This document shows, one piece after another, positions 10,518 to 21,296 of a stretch of DNA of 64,000 nt. This stretch comes from Symbiodinium microadriaticum (lineage: Eukaryota > Sar > Dinophyceae > Suessiales > Symbiodiniaceae), in NCBI GenBank assembly GCA_001939145.1, contig LSRX01000701.1, positions 85,711 to 149,710 of the forward strand, read 5' to 3'. The translations under genes and the position numbers were made by a program. Position 1 is the first letter of the stretch, and the number at the start of each line of letters is the position of its first letter. The notes beneath the pieces were generated by a model. It searched no databases, was not told the DNA's origin, and saw only the letters and a list, made by a program, of their open reading frames with translations.

Positions 10518-11039
10518 CTATGATGTGTTTGCAAAATCGAAGGTCTCTGCAGTTGCTACCAGTGCAGGTCGAGCATCGATCAGCGAAAAGAATGGCCAGT
10601 CAGTTTCAAGGACCAGTCCTGCGAAACTCAACGGCACAGCTGCATTTTGACTGCTACGGCCTCGGTACGGTGGCAGGCGTTTCTGCCACAAATCAGAAGA
10701 CAGCTGCAGGAAGCGGCTGAAGGGACTCAATACAGTTGGCAGCAACCGCATTTACATCTGCGCCCAGTGTTGCAAGCGTGAGTTTTCCAAAGCGATCGCA
10801 GCTGGACGGTGCATAAAATAGACATTGCCGAGCAACAAACTTGTCCTGCCCATCCCTCCAAAGAGACACCCTCGATGGCGTGTCGGAAAAGGTAGGACCC
10901 TGGAAAGGACACGGGGTGACCTACAAAGCATCCAAACTAGGCCACTCTCAAGTCGCAATGCCTGAACTCTTGTCACTGCTTGCCACACATATCTTCTGCT
11001 TCTTCTGGGCATGACCAGTCTGTCATGATCCCTGTGCAC
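10518..11039 (-). CDS. Candidate coding region with an in-frame stop (minus strand)
   Basis: Two frames in the same phase (11,039-10,752 and 10,751-10,518) are separated only by TAA in the context CAGATGTAAATG. The upstream part includes GMGRTSLLLGNVYFMHRPAA. The downstream part includes FAGLVLETDWPFFSLIDARP. Either a GT donor (GTAAAT) lies at the junction, the stop marks a pseudogene, or both frames are chance. No family is recognised. Confidence 0.22.
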
Positions 11040-11130
11040 ACAAGCTCACCCTCAGGTTCACAAAGACTTCCAAGAGGTACCCAACATCCACCCATCAATC
11101 CGTCGATCCATTCCTGCAGTCTCCACTAGC

Positions 11131-11254
11131 ACACACATGTGGGTAGCTCCGTAAATTACGGTCCCTTTTAGGGTCCTTTTTATAAGGGTGCCGTACTATA
11201 TTGAGGACCTAAAAAAGGACCCTAATTTAGAGAATTATATACCCATGTGTGTGT
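11131..11254. mobile_element. MITE-like fold-back element
   Basis: Imperfect inverted arms of about 50 bp: CACACATGTGGGTA at the left pairs with TACCCATGTGTGTG at the right. Inside them AAATTACGGTCC and TAGGGTCCTTTTT pair with AAAAAAGGACCCTAATTT. It has no coding content. The terminal (TG)n of the right arm merges with simple sequence, so no target duplication can be defined. Confidence 0.55.
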
Positions 11255-11437
11255 GTGTACTTTAAACCACATTTCAGCCGGGTATCGATCCGGACCGGGC
11301 TCGGCGCAAAAGGACGAGTGCAGCACAGCAGAAGCGATCCCAATGATGCAACCTTCCCACACCTGGAGCACCAGGGATTGGGTATAGTATACTGTACCAA
11401 CAATATCATATGTAATAGACTGCTACGCTGTACTTTC

Positions 11438-11460
11438 TATGTATATATATATATATATGA
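11438..11460. repeat. Short TA microsatellite
   Basis: GTATATATATATATATATGAT is a short dinucleotide run in unique sequence. Confidence 0.8.
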
Positions 11461-11953
11461 TGCACTCATCAGACTTATACTATAAGAATGGGAATTAGGC
11501 ACATTGGGGTGCTATGGCTTCTCACAGCAACAGCGATGATCTGCTCTTCTCAGCTGCCCTGCTTTGCACTACCTTTCGTAATTTCTGATTGCTGGGTTCT
11601 ATGCTGTCGCAACTAGCTCCGACAGAACTGACGACAAAGTCCACTTGACAGACTGGGCCTGCGGGGTTCGCGCGATCCAGTTCGCTGCCACACAAAGGGT
11701 CATCCAGCGCATGGGCCTTGGGGATCTGTTTTTGGGAGGGGTTGGGACGAGAAGGGTGCCGGTTGTGGACCGGTTATGAATGTTTCCTTAGGGTGCTTGT
11801 ACTTCGCTGGTTTAGATGACGCCAGCTGTAGCGTTTTTGCAAGCACTTTTGCATTGATTTTTTGCGCTTTCGGGTCAACCCATCCCAAAAGCGAGTTTCG
11901 TTGAGTTTGACTTACAGTAAACGTCATTTTCGGCACGCCTGTCATCCCACTCG

Positions 11954-12147
11954 CCCCTAAACCCTAAGAAAACCCTTACAGCCGAACTGCCCATGTTCTA
12001 GCAGAACTTTGTCTTTTTCGGCCTAGAACCCTTCCTTCGACTGAGACAGGCCAAGGGTCGAGTCCGGAGCCGGCCCGCGGCTCCAGGATGCCAGCTCCTG
12101 TACTATTTAGGCTTTCGACTCTCACACAGGGTTTAGAGTTTAGGGTC
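11954..12147. repeat. CCCTAAA...TTTAGGG bracketed module 1
   Basis: CCCCTAAACCCTAAG at the left and GGGTTTAGAGTTTAGGG at the right face each other across about 160 bp. The interior ends with CGACTCTCACAC, part of another dispersed repeat. See the other five modules and the finding on this structure. Confidence 0.7.
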
Positions 12148-12149
12148 TA

Positions 12150-12510
12150 ATACTGGCAACAATCGCAGAGACTAGGAAGAAGTATAATAGTACTACAAAG
12201 GAAGAAGAATGAAACAAACAACATGGAAAAAGCAATGATAATCCAAAAAAATTAGTACGTCTAAAAATAAAAATAGTAATGCCCCTACAATAACAACATT
12301 ATTTTAATATTAATAACAATGTAACAAGATAAAAACAGCAAAACACGAATATGGAGCATGGTTATCTCGATGCATGAGCCGGACTGACGAGGAGTCCTTC
12401 CCCAGCCATGGCCAGTCCACACCTAGCGGGCACCAGCTACGTTATAGCATTTTAAGTTGCAGGGTAATGCTAGGTATATTGTCGTCTTATTGAAAAACTA
12501 GTATAATACT
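12150..12510. other. AT-rich spacer
   Basis: The stretch is A-rich and AT-rich (AATAAT, TAATATTAATAAC) and holds no open frame of note. GGACTGACGAGGAGTCC near 12,382 is a small hairpin that superficially recalls a hammerhead core but lacks the rest of it. Confidence 0.5.
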
Positions 12511-12794
12511 ACATTATGTCACAGTGTCGGCTGCACGGAGGCCGCCAAACTGGGCCGCTACAAGTCTGCAATCAGCTGCAGCCGTGTAGCTTGAGGCCGG
12601 ATTGTCGCAACCGGCCGACACCTCCGCCATGGCCGGCGACAGCTTTCATGCAGCTTGGCCGGATGCTGTCGGTGCTCCACGTCTTTGTGCACGAGTCGTG
12701 TCTGTGCCCAATGCTTTCAATGCTGTCATGCTGCGCTGGCAGGTTCACCGTTCTTCAATGCATGTGACGGAGGCGTGTTTGCCTGACTCGGGGC

Positions 12795-13934
12795 TCAGTT
12801 TGGACTGCCTCTTTTGATTTCACGGATGTCTCGAGATTGAGCATGCCATCCAAAGGCAGAATGACAAGCAGACTTCAGCAATGTCTGTCGTCGACGTCGA
12901 GCGGTGCTGAGATAGTGCATTGGACAAGCAGCGTCAAGGCCAATGCAATCTTTGAAGTCTCCTTCTTGGCCGGCAGGCTCTCCGGAAGGTTGGCCACCTA
13001 AGGACATACACCGAAGGCGTCTTACAAAGGGCTGTTCTCGTCCCATGGCAGCTAAGCTCCCCACTTCTTTCTGTCCTTCAACTTCTGCTGCATCTCTTGG
13101 TTCTAGCCGGGCGCATCCACAGTCCTCCTGGCAAATGGACTTGTGAGACGTGCAGGTGTCTGCTTCCCTTGTCGTAAAACGGTAGAACTTCCGAGAAGCT
13201 CTTGTCAAAATGTGCCAAGATCCTACGGGCTCCCCTTGCGCGATCACTTGGATACTAAGCCATCAAGAAGCATCAGCTGCGGCCTCTCTGCATTCCCTAC
13301 TTTCACCTCACCGTGCTACTGGTGGCTGGTCCCACAACGACCGCTTCGATTGCTTCCATTGCATGAGAGGGCACCACTGAGGGCAAAAAGTGGCTGTCGA
13401 CTGCAGAACGTCCTCCGGCGCTTCTGGCAGGGACGATGCCATCCCTGCCAAGGTTGCAATGAATGCAATAAGAAATGGCCTTACAAGCAAATATCGGAAC
13501 AAGAACAAGAAGAAAGTAAGAGGCAAACACCGATACTCCGCACACACTCTCGCTGCTACCATTTATGCTTTTCGGCAGACAGCTGGTTCAATCGGACAAA
13601 AGGCAAACTTGGGCGTGAATTTCCCGACCCGGCGCACCTTCGGAAGCCAGGGACGCCGCCAAAAATGCTGACAACTCCTGGTCCTGCGACCGGTACGCAT
13701 GGGGCGTTGCCGACCGCTGAACAACATCTTGCCGGTCCTCGTGTGCCGCAGATTCCCCCGGTGCCTCGGCCAAGAGTTCTCACATCTCGAAACGAGGGAC
13801 ACTATGTGCCTGTAGACTTTATCTTTTGTACCTTTTTCTCTATACAACAGGTTGCCGGGTCTGTATGTATGTTTCTATGTATGTATGTATATACATACAC
13901 ATACACGTATGCATATGTGTACATTGATACATAG
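12795..13934. other. Overlapping frames on both strands, strand unresolved
   Basis: Plus-strand frames (13,143-13,934; 13,390-13,671) and minus-strand frames (12,795-13,247; 13,308-13,562; 13,563-13,847) overlap throughout. The minus frame 13,308-13,562 has a clear hydrophobic helix (FFLFLFRYLLVRPFLIAFIA). The plus frame 13,390-13,671 has a basic segment (KYRNKNKKKVRGKHRY) antisense to it. Both cannot be true and neither matches a family I know. Confidence 0.25.
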
Positions 13935-13975
13935 ATAGATATGCAGCTGTATAAGGCTGTATATGTATATGCACA
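13862..13975. repeat. GTAT/CATA compound microsatellite
   Basis: (GTAT)n, ACATACAC and GATA runs extend over about 110 bp with no coding sense. Confidence 0.85.
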
Positions 13976-14205
13976 TGCTCATTGAGGATGGGGGAGCTCT
14001 CCAAGAAGCGGCGCCTATGCCCGAGTTTCTGTCATGTCTTGATGGGTAGCCAACAAAGACTCCGGCTACGTGCACAGGCGTCAATCACAAACACAAGAAA
14101 TTTTCTCGCACCGAGAAGATATCTTTTGGGGGTGCGCAAGTCGTCACCAACGCTGTCGAGAACGCATATGGACACTTGTTTTTTACCCTGAACTTTAGAC
14201 CCTCT

Positions 14206-14335
14206 GAAACCCTAAACCCACTGAGATCTCAGCCAGAGCCGGAGAAAGGTCTTCGTCACCTTCGGCTGGAGCCTTCGACATGTTCGGGCGCCGACCTGGC
14301 GAAGGATCCTTAGGGTTTAGGGTGTTTAGGGTTTC
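14206..14335. repeat. CCCTAAA...TTTAGGG bracketed module 2
   Basis: GAAACCCTAAACCC at the left and TTAGGGTTTAGGGTG plus TTTAGGGTTTC at the right are inverted relative to each other across about 90 bp. The arms even share the flanking GAAA/TTTC. Confidence 0.75.
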
Positions 14336-14865
14336 AGCACTCACACTCGGACATGGTTAGGGTGTTTTTCCCTCCCACTTAGCAAGGACGAGCCCGTATT
14401 GCAGGGTGTAGGGTTTAGGGTTCTGCATATATGGGGTTTCGACTCTCACAGCTTGGGGTTTTGGTGAGGGCTCCATATCGCATATCGAGAAATCTAGGGC
14501 ACCCTGTTTGGGGGCCCTTATGATCAGGATCCTACTATAGAGCGTCCCTTTATCCTTGAAACTCCCATATTTGCCAAGTTCGGGTTCCGATAAAACCTTG
14601 CCAGCCGGTCCGATTGAGTCGCTCAGGCTCAGTGAAGACGAACCTAGCGAGCGATGCAATGTAGGGGCCTTGTAGATTCGGAAAAAAATTTACCGGGTAT
14701 GTTACCGAGGCCCTTACAAAACTTCAAGTCTAGTGTAGATCCGAGCGTGGGCCTGCGGACAACAGGGATGCTTCCAACAGCTCCAAGGACTGCTCGACTG
14801 GCAGCAAGTCCTGCACGCGGGGTAGCTCAACATCTAGGCCGGAACAAAGGTCTGAGAACCCCAAG

Positions 14866-15002
14866 ACTAAACCCTAAACCCTAAACCCTTACTCACTAGT
14901 CCTGTTTTTCTTGCATCGCCGCCTCCTCAGGCGGGGCCTCGACCACAACAATCTCAATAGCAACAAAAGGCTTCCCAAATTCCGTTTAGGGTTTAGGGTT
15001 TA
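14866..15002. repeat. CCCTAAA...TTTAGGG bracketed module 3
   Basis: Three CCCTAAA repeats at 14,866-14,889 face GTTTAGGGTTTAGGGTTT at 14,984-15,002 across about 95 bp that contain GCCGCCTCCTCAGGCGG, a small hairpin. Confidence 0.8.
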
Positions 15003-15007
15003 CGCTA

Positions 15008-15060
15008 TTTACGCTCTCACAACTCGGACTAGCCAGGCGAGGTTCATGGTGCGAGGTCGG
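15008..15060. repeat. Dispersed CTCTCGCAACTCGG module, copy at 15.0 kb
   Basis: CGCTCTCACAACTCGGAC then GCCAGGCGAGG and GTGCGAGG. Related copies lie at 16.95, 19.97 and 25.40 kb, each next to telomere-like or simple repeats. Confidence 0.6.
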
Positions 15061-15358
15061 AGGGTTTAGGGTTCCCAAATTCCAACTGCCATTGATTCGG
15101 AAGGGCCCGGATAGAAGGTTCAGGGAGTTTATTGCTTTGCACTCCCAAAGGCACAACTGTTCAACTACTTCGGCGACTACGCTTGACTGCACTACCGATT
15201 CTGCTGAGTCATACGAAGCATTCCGTAGCCTTCCATACTGACATCCGTGGGGATGCAGCACATGTCTGGATCAAACTCGTTAGGCTATTGATGCCGATCC
15301 CAAACGCTGAATCATAAAATCCGAAACTTCTGTACCCAAGATTCCCTCTGCCCGACCC

Positions 15359-15631
15359 TCACCGAGACTGCAGCACAGGGGAGCTCATCGTCGGAGTCGT
15401 AGAGGCAGCTCGCCTCTTCCTGCAGCTGAGCAGATCCGACTCTTCACTCATCTGCCTTCTCGCTCGCGCAAGGGCGCGGATTCCAACAAACAAAACGGAC
15501 TTCGTGTCTTTTTGTGGGGGAGAGACGTTGTCCATCTCCTTCGTGTGCCTCTGCCACTCCGCCAGCGAAGACCAGCATCTCAGTATCTGCGACATGTGCC
15601 CGCCGTCCTCTGGTTGCTCCACTGATGGCAC
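15359..15631 (-). CDS. Candidate exon of unknown gene (minus strand)
   Basis: A 90-codon frame reads as a charged, helical protein (SQILRCWSSLAEWQRHTKEM; LARARRQMSEESDLLS) and is free of low complexity. It is co-oriented with the frames at 15,729-15,941 and 15,938-16,432 and could be the 3' part of the same gene. No family is recognised. Confidence 0.25.
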   Translation of the reverse strand: MPSVEQPEDGGHMSQILRCWSSLAEWQRHTKEMDNVSPPQKDTKSVLFVGIRALARARRQMSEESDLLSCRKRRAASTTPTMSSPVLQSR

Positions 15632-15728
15632 CGATGGTACACATGGCGATTCGAGCAGGTCTTGAGTCCTCGCCGAGGAACCGTTTGCTCGTTCTTGTTA
15701 AGGAGTTATAATAAGTAAGCCACGGTAT

Positions 15729-16432
15729 CTAGTATCTACTATACATAGATCCTTTCCGTTGTAACTTACAAGCCGACTCCTGACATCTGAACATAACGCA
15801 AGTGATCATGGCTTCTGCGCGTTCTTCGGAGTCGTCCTGCTCAATTCGGGTGGCGCCTGACTTGCACCAGGATCCATTTACTTCTCTCTGTGCTTCAGGA
15901 AGTTTGGCTTCTACAGAGCGAAATTGCACCTGACCAGTCAAAAGGGGACCGTGAATTTATGGCCCCTGGAAACATGCATTCTTGCCTTTTGGGAGTTGTT
16001 TGGAAACCGCCATGTGCAATCTGAGCCCAAGGCTTCCGGAGGTTCGTCGACCAAATCTTCAGCGGAGGCAGCAGGTGAAGAATCTAGGAAACTGCCTTCA
16101 TGAAGGCTGTAATGAAAATTTGATCTGACCCTTGGCATGACGGCCTGCGGCATCCACCTCCTCACCAGCCTCCCGTCAAGCACCGGTATCCAGAAAGGAA
16201 GCAAGGCAGCCCTGGCTCGGCAATCACTGCTGCAAGAGTTCTGGACATGAAAACGGCTTGTTCCGCGAGGTGGATCTACAGATATCGTGGAGAGGGCGAT
16301 GAAAGAGCGAGGTGTAATCTCAGTACTCTCAAGAGTGCTTGCCGTCAGCTTAGCCGCAAGCCTGGGGAGCTTCATCAGCACAAACCTCGGCATCTCAAAT
16401 CTTGCTGGGCATCTGTTGCACTCCAGCCTCAA
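15729..16432 (-). CDS. Candidate gene of unknown function with a frame switch (minus strand)
   Basis: The upstream frame (16,432-15,938, 164 codons) reads MPRFVLMKLPRLAAKLTAST, later DGRLVRRWMPQAVMPRVRSN, and an acidic SAEDLVDEPPEALGS. The downstream frame (15,941-15,729) reads VQFRSVEAKLPEAQREVNG and continues charged. They overlap by a few bases at the homopolymer pair CCCCTTTT, the typical place for an indel. A single gene with an assembly error or a mutation is therefore plausible, but so is splicing. No family is recognised. Confidence 0.28.
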
Positions 16433-16617
16433 TCTTGACCTGGCTCTGCTTTAGGAGTTGCAGCATCAGGCTGATTATACCTACTTCTATTCTGGTATAT
16501 GGGTATATGGCATCAACTTGCACTAAAACTTGCTTTTGATTAAAAGCAGACCCTATTTCTTTCTGGTACATGCATGGCCTCAATCTACCCCACACCCGTT
16601 GAGGAGGGGAACCGCTA

Positions 16618-16753
16618 AAGCCTGAACCCTAAACTACTGCAAAGAAGTTGCCGCTGACTTTCGGCTTGCACTCTCCGGGCCTGGCAAAAGCAATGACTTC
16701 ACACTGCTGGAGGGAAAGCGGTTAGGGTCTAGTGCTTTAGGTCTTTAGGGTTT
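16618..16753. repeat. CCCTAAA...TTTAGGG bracketed module 4
   Basis: CCTGAACCCTAAAC at the left faces GGTTAGGGTCTAGTG and CTTTAGGG at the right across about 90 bp. Another run of GGGTTTAGGGCTTTAGGG follows at about 16,780-16,802. Confidence 0.65.
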
Positions 16754-16938
16754 TTTGCCTCCCACCTAGCTAGGACACAGCGGGGTTTAGGGCTTTAGGG
16801 TTTTATGTAGGGTCTCGACTTACACACTCGCAAAATCAGGCATGGCGCATAGCGTCCGCCATTGCTACTGGGACATATGACATATCCCACCAGCACTATA
16901 GTAGGAGATGGCAGACGCATGCATGAGAGTAGGGTTTA

Positions 16939-17133
16939 GTGTTTATGCTCTCGCAACTCAGACAGGCCTTGCGAGGTCTCTTGGTGCGCGGGTTGAATGT
17001 GAAAAACTTGACAGAGCTGCTCCGTTTCGGGGTTTGGGCACCAGCTGCAATCATGCGCTGCCTAAAAGTGAACGGAAGCACACTCACTCCAAACGACAAG
17101 GTGAGCCAGCTGTACGAGGCGGCCGCGCACTGA
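16939..17133 (+). CDS. Candidate exon of unknown gene (plus strand)
   Basis: A 64-codon frame reads LRQALRGLLVRGLNVKNLTE, then a segment ending VNGSTLTPNDKVSQLYEAA. Its first 45 bp are a copy of the dispersed CTCTCGCAACTCGG repeat, so the true exon, if any, begins later. It is followed by the plus-strand frame 17,387-17,731. No family is recognised. Confidence 0.2.
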   Translation: MFMLSQLRQALRGLLVRGLNVKNLTELLRFGVWAPAAIMRCLKVNGSTLTPNDKVSQLYEAAAH

Positions 17134-17386
17134 ACCTGCGGCCGTCATCGCCACCACGTGGGTGGCTTTTTAAGATTCTACACGAGTGGCAGAAGCATTC
17201 GGTCGGCGACTTAATTTAGGAGATTCTTCACTTACTTCGCCTGTTTACGTCTACCTCCCTGCGTATCTCTCTGCGTATGTGCATTACATGTTGCTGCCCC
17301 GCGGTGCTGTTGCACAAACGAAGGCTTGGGGCCCTGTTCCGCAAATAAGAACATGTCTGAAAGAGTTGTGCCAATGATACCGCAAT

Positions 17387-17731
17387 ATGTGCAGGGCTCC
17401 AGGCTGTCGCGGCTGCCGTCGAGGAGAAGCTTTGGTTTTCGGCAGCCTGGGTGCGTTCCGGAGCCCGGAAGCTGCACGCGGCGACATGCGGCGACTCACT
17501 GAGTTGAGCGCTCAGTCTCTCCATGTGATGGAGTTACCTGTCCAAGGGCTAATTCTTGAACAGCTTCGGAGTCGTCGGGTAGCACCAGGGATAAAGAAGA
17601 CAGTAGACTCAGTAGACAAACGGCGAAGTGAGAGACTAGTTCAGAATGTCCTCCACATTCCCGAGTGTCATATCTCCACTGTGTTTGGCCTTGCCCTCCT
17701 TGCGTGCAGTCCCTGGCCTCTGCAGTCTTAG
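17387..17731 (+). CDS. Candidate exon of unknown gene (plus strand)
   Basis: A 114-codon frame includes MRRLTELSAQSLHVMELPVQ, KKTVDSVDKRRSERLVQN and a hydrophobic end. A minus-strand frame (17,228-17,524) overlaps its first half. No family is recognised, and the call rests only on composition. Confidence 0.18.
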   Translation: MCRAPGCRGCRRGEALVFGSLGAFRSPEAARGDMRRLTELSAQSLHVMELPVQGLILEQLRSRRVAPGIKKTVDSVDKRRSERLVQNVLHIPECHISTVFGLALLACSPWPLQS

Positions 17732-17848
17732 GCTCCAGCAGCCTCGGCAAGCATTGGGGCTTCCGGCATCATTCGGCACCGCATTCCGATAGCATTTACG
17801 TCCCTGGGAGTTAAAGAGCGAGGCATTCGCGTTTTAAGCTCTCTGCCT

Positions 17849-18367
17849 TCATCGGTTGAGCCACAGGCTAGAAACGGACGCCTTGTACAGCCTCAAAACC
17901 GAACGTCCTTTGGCGCAACAGGCGAACCTCATCGACCCCCTCCCCACGCATGAAACATTCTGGCCTGTCTTGGGCAGGTATGACAAGGAATCGTCAAAGC
18001 AGAGGACATGTGACTCGGGCTCGCGCTGAGCGGATCCCTCCACAAGCTGAGCACCCTCAGTTTTGGCGCAGGATGAAGCAGCTGACAACCATGCAGGCAA
18101 AGGATGAGAATGGCCAGAGGCCGCACTTGTGGTGTCACGTGCCGACGTGAGACTCGGAACACCCCGAGAAAACAGAGCCTTGCCCCCGTGAGCTGAGCGA
18201 TCAGTATCCGGCACCGCCATACCCCGCCGAAGTAAGGAGCTTCTGTAGGCGAACCTCACGATCCTCAGGTCCACATTGATTTCAGCATTGATCCAGGCAT
18301 GGGCTTGTACAAGCCAAAATGCACTTGACAGACTCAGACCTGAAGAGACATGCCGCCGACAGGACAC
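17849..18367 (-). CDS. Candidate ORF of unknown function next to the duplicated block (minus strand)
   Basis: A 172-codon frame opens at 18,367. Its first 40 codons lie inside the end of tandem unit A, where the homologous stretch at 23,200-23,255 does not keep this frame. The later part is Ser/Ala/Gly-rich with several Cys. It may simply be a readthrough frame across the boundary of the duplication. Confidence 0.17.
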   Translation of the reverse strand: MSCRRHVSSGLSLSSAFWLVQAHAWINAEINVDLRIVRFAYRSSLLRRGMAVPDTDRSAHGGKALFSRGVPSLTSARDTTSAASGHSHPLPAWLSAASSCAKTEGAQLVEGSAQREPESHVLCFDDSLSYLPKTGQNVSCVGRGSMRFACCAKGRSVLRLYKASVSSLWLNR

Positions 18368-19849
18368 GGGTTCCTTCGTGCTTGTCCGATCTCCAGTCTA
18401 TGGCCGCATCAATTCCACTGATTTCCACCTCAGCATTCCCACGCCCGAACAGTCTGAGTCGCGAACAGGCCGGCGCTCCAGTTCGCCGTCCACCGGAGCC
18501 TTAAGTGGTCCCGCTGCACAGTGGTGAACTCAGAACTCACGACTTGCCCTGGTAGATGTCCCTTGGAAGAACTCTTCGAGAGCGGTGGATGCACTCAGAA
18601 CGTTGAGACCTCTTTCTTTTGAAGATGCGCCAAGGGTGTCTCACAGGTCGGTTTGGACTTTAGTACGTTAGTGCTCTGACGCTATGCTTCTGGGGGAGAT
18701 CCGCTCAAGATCGAAGTAAGCCCGAGGCCATGTCGAAGATGGAGCCGGGGCTGCTTCAGGCTGGTTCGACAGCTTCCTAAGCACTGCTCTCCATCCTCGA
18801 ACTCCTCTGCCTGCTGGTCATTGTCGGCAACTGTCTCCATGCCCTATGAACAGCCAACTAACGTCCTTTCTAATGCCTTTCTAGAAGTCGCTCATGACTT
18901 ATTCAAAGCCGTCTCGCGGCGGGATATGCAGCAGTGAAGTCATGGAACAGGTCAGGGTATGCTATCAAGCGTCCTCCAGTAGTGGTGATCAGTGCCACGC
19001 AGGGGGTGCTGAAGAAATACATACGAAACATCTCTGAACCATGCGAAGAATGAGACGTAGGCGTTTTTCGAGCTGCTTCGATTGGTTGAGGCTCAGCCGG
19101 TGCAGTCTTGGAACATCTGTGCATTTTGCACAGTTCAGACAGACTCGGATGCTCCAAGCCTCGGCAGGCAAACCGCGCTCGAGACCGTCTCTACATCTTC
19201 GTAGCATGCAAACCGGCGAACCTGCCTCAGAGCCTCCAGAATGCTACACGGTCGTAGAATTCGAGAGGCAGGGTAAGCATCGCTCCAAAATCCAACTGCT
19301 ACTCGATTGCGGATTCTTGCTCCCGAGGCCCTACACCCCGGCACTTCACTAGGACCACATTCTACAGAATGTAACGGGTGATGTACTATACGGACTATCT
19401 CATGAGTTCTATCCCTTCTACACCTCTTCCTTCCAGGCCTTCGGAGACTCCGATCCGAGGTCGTTGCCGACTCCGAGAGTCTCCTCTGGAGCTCCTCCGG
19501 ATGGGCTTCTTTGCTTTCATAAAGAAATATATACAGCAACACGACGACATAAGGAAACAATACAGCATAGGACGTTAGCATCGGAAAATGCAGCAGAATA
19601 TGTTAGAACATGGACGGGTTTAAGGTCTCATAGGGCTTTATAAGGGGTTGCATACCGGCTTCATTGGGCTCAGCGCAGTAGATCATCATGGTCAAATTGT
19701 GGTGCACAGGAGATTCATGGAAGAGCAGTGCATCGTAGCAGAAGAACCGCATCGCACCATAAGAACATATGGCAAGAACCGTGCTGAAAGCAACGATGAC
19801 GGATCGTGTTGGTCGCAGGTGTCCAGCACAACAACTCCCGCAGCTTTTT

Positions 19850-19950
19850 CGAGAGAGAGAGAGAGAGAGTGTGTGTGTGTGTGTGTGTGTGTCTTTCCCT
19901 GAACCCTAAACGGCCCCAAACACTAAACCCTGAACCCTAAACCCTAAGCC
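19850..19950. repeat. GA/GT microsatellite followed by CCCTAAA-like repeats
   Basis: (GA)n runs into (GT)n, then CCCTGAACCCTAAAC, then CACTAAACCCTGAACCC. The homologous place in unit B has only a GT run (25,356-25,379), so the arrays changed after duplication. Confidence 0.85.
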
Positions 19951-19965
19951 GGTTTGCCAAGGGCT

Positions 19966-20018
19966 TTCAGCTCTCGCACTTCGGACACTCCAGGCGAAGT
20001 AGCTGCTGCGAGTGTCAT
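19966..20018. repeat. Dispersed CTCTCGCAACTCGG module, copy at 19.97 kb
   Basis: AGCTCTCGCACTTCGGAC then ACTCCAGGCGAAG and GCTGCGAGTG follow the telomere-like array directly, as at 15.0 kb. Confidence 0.6.
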
Positions 20019-21296
20019 GTTGGAGCAGGACTCACGCCAAGTCCACGAAACCACCAAGTAACAACCAAAACCTAACATCTGTCGGGCCAAACTGCGAAAC
20101 AAGCTTCAGGCTATTTGCAGCAGCGAATGTTACGCAAGCTTCTCTGCTTTTGTCTTCACTCAACCGGCCCTCTTCATCCTGCAGACGTCTGCGCTCTGGC
20201 CGGGCCATGGGCCCTCCTTCTCGTGTACTTCACACTAAGGATCTCTTTGAGATCTGCCGCTCCGCCGAGCACCTGCCTTCCAGGACCAGCCAACTCAGCA
20301 CACCAAAGACCCACGGCGGGTTGACATTGAGCAAGTTCAGCACTGGATCCCCTCACACGTTCCATGTCGCGCTACGACTTCGGGGGTTCAGGCTATCGAC
20401 GCTCTTCGACACTCATCGACACTCACTCAGAGGAAGACCGGAGATTCATTTCGATAAGCAAAAAAGGGCACCACGACCTTTGAAGCTTGAGTCTTCAAGC
20501 CGAAGATCCTCGCCCTCAATGTGGAAAGCCCCTCGAAGCCTCCGCAGATCTCCGCAGCTAACGGCTGCATGTGCCTTGCTTGAAGATGATAGACGGGCTT
20601 GGCCCAAATCCTGCTGCCCGAAGACATTATGCTCCTCTCTGCAGGAGGATTGAAGCAACACTAAGAACGGCTAGACATGGTGCAAGCAATAGCAACGCTA
20701 GCAGCAGGAATTGCGGATTCTGTGAAGAGGATCTTCCGACCTCGCGCCGTCGATGCCCGAAGGGAACAAAGGCGTGCCTGTGGTCTGGCATGATCGTCAC
20801 ATGCACGGGAACGGATAGTAGCACTTGCTAAGCTAAGATGCCAAAAAGGCGATGCTAGGCAGGCCACAGCCTTTACCACCAGACACGAAGTCAGGCTCAC
20901 CAAGACACACAACCGCACGCTCAATGGAGCGAAGTCTACGCGTCTTGCCCGAAATTAAAAACCCTCTGTTGAGAACAGCCATAAGACGTGAGACACGCCC
21001 ACCGGCCAGAACAGCTGAACGCCCCATATGGACAGCCCATACTGCGCCAGCACCTGGCACGCCTGCCGCTTCGCATACGTAACAGTCTGTATATACAAAC
21101 ATCCACAACTTAGCTCACCACCACAAACAATAACACCCAAGCATTTATCGCAATCGCATACCGAGCAGCGGCCGAGCCGCAGGAGCAATATTGTATGCTA
21201 AGACGGCATAGGCGAGGTCAGGTGTTCAGGCACTGAGACTCATTGTATCCTTTCCTTCTTTTTATGCATGCAGTGATGTGAAAATGCAGTTGGCAG

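Larger units (their letters stand above)
18400..21290. other. Spacer of unit A, apparently non-coding
   Basis: Frames such as 20,012-20,653 (+) are not conserved in the homologous stretch at 25,500-26,090. There, 2-bp and 1-bp indels (near 25,733 and 25,938-25,945) break the frame although the bases around them are nearly identical. That argues against protein coding. A GA then GT microsatellite lies at 19,850-19,893, and CCCTAAA-like repeats at 19,903-19,945. Confidence 0.6.

Noticed and set aside
12370..12400. Hammerhead-ribozyme-like CTGACGAG next to a short stem
   Set aside because: The required GAAA box and the other stems are not in place.
20012..20653. 213-codon plus-strand frame in the spacer of unit A
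   Set aside because: The homologous sequence in unit B has 1-2-bp indels that break it while nearby bases are nearly identical, so selection does not maintain it.
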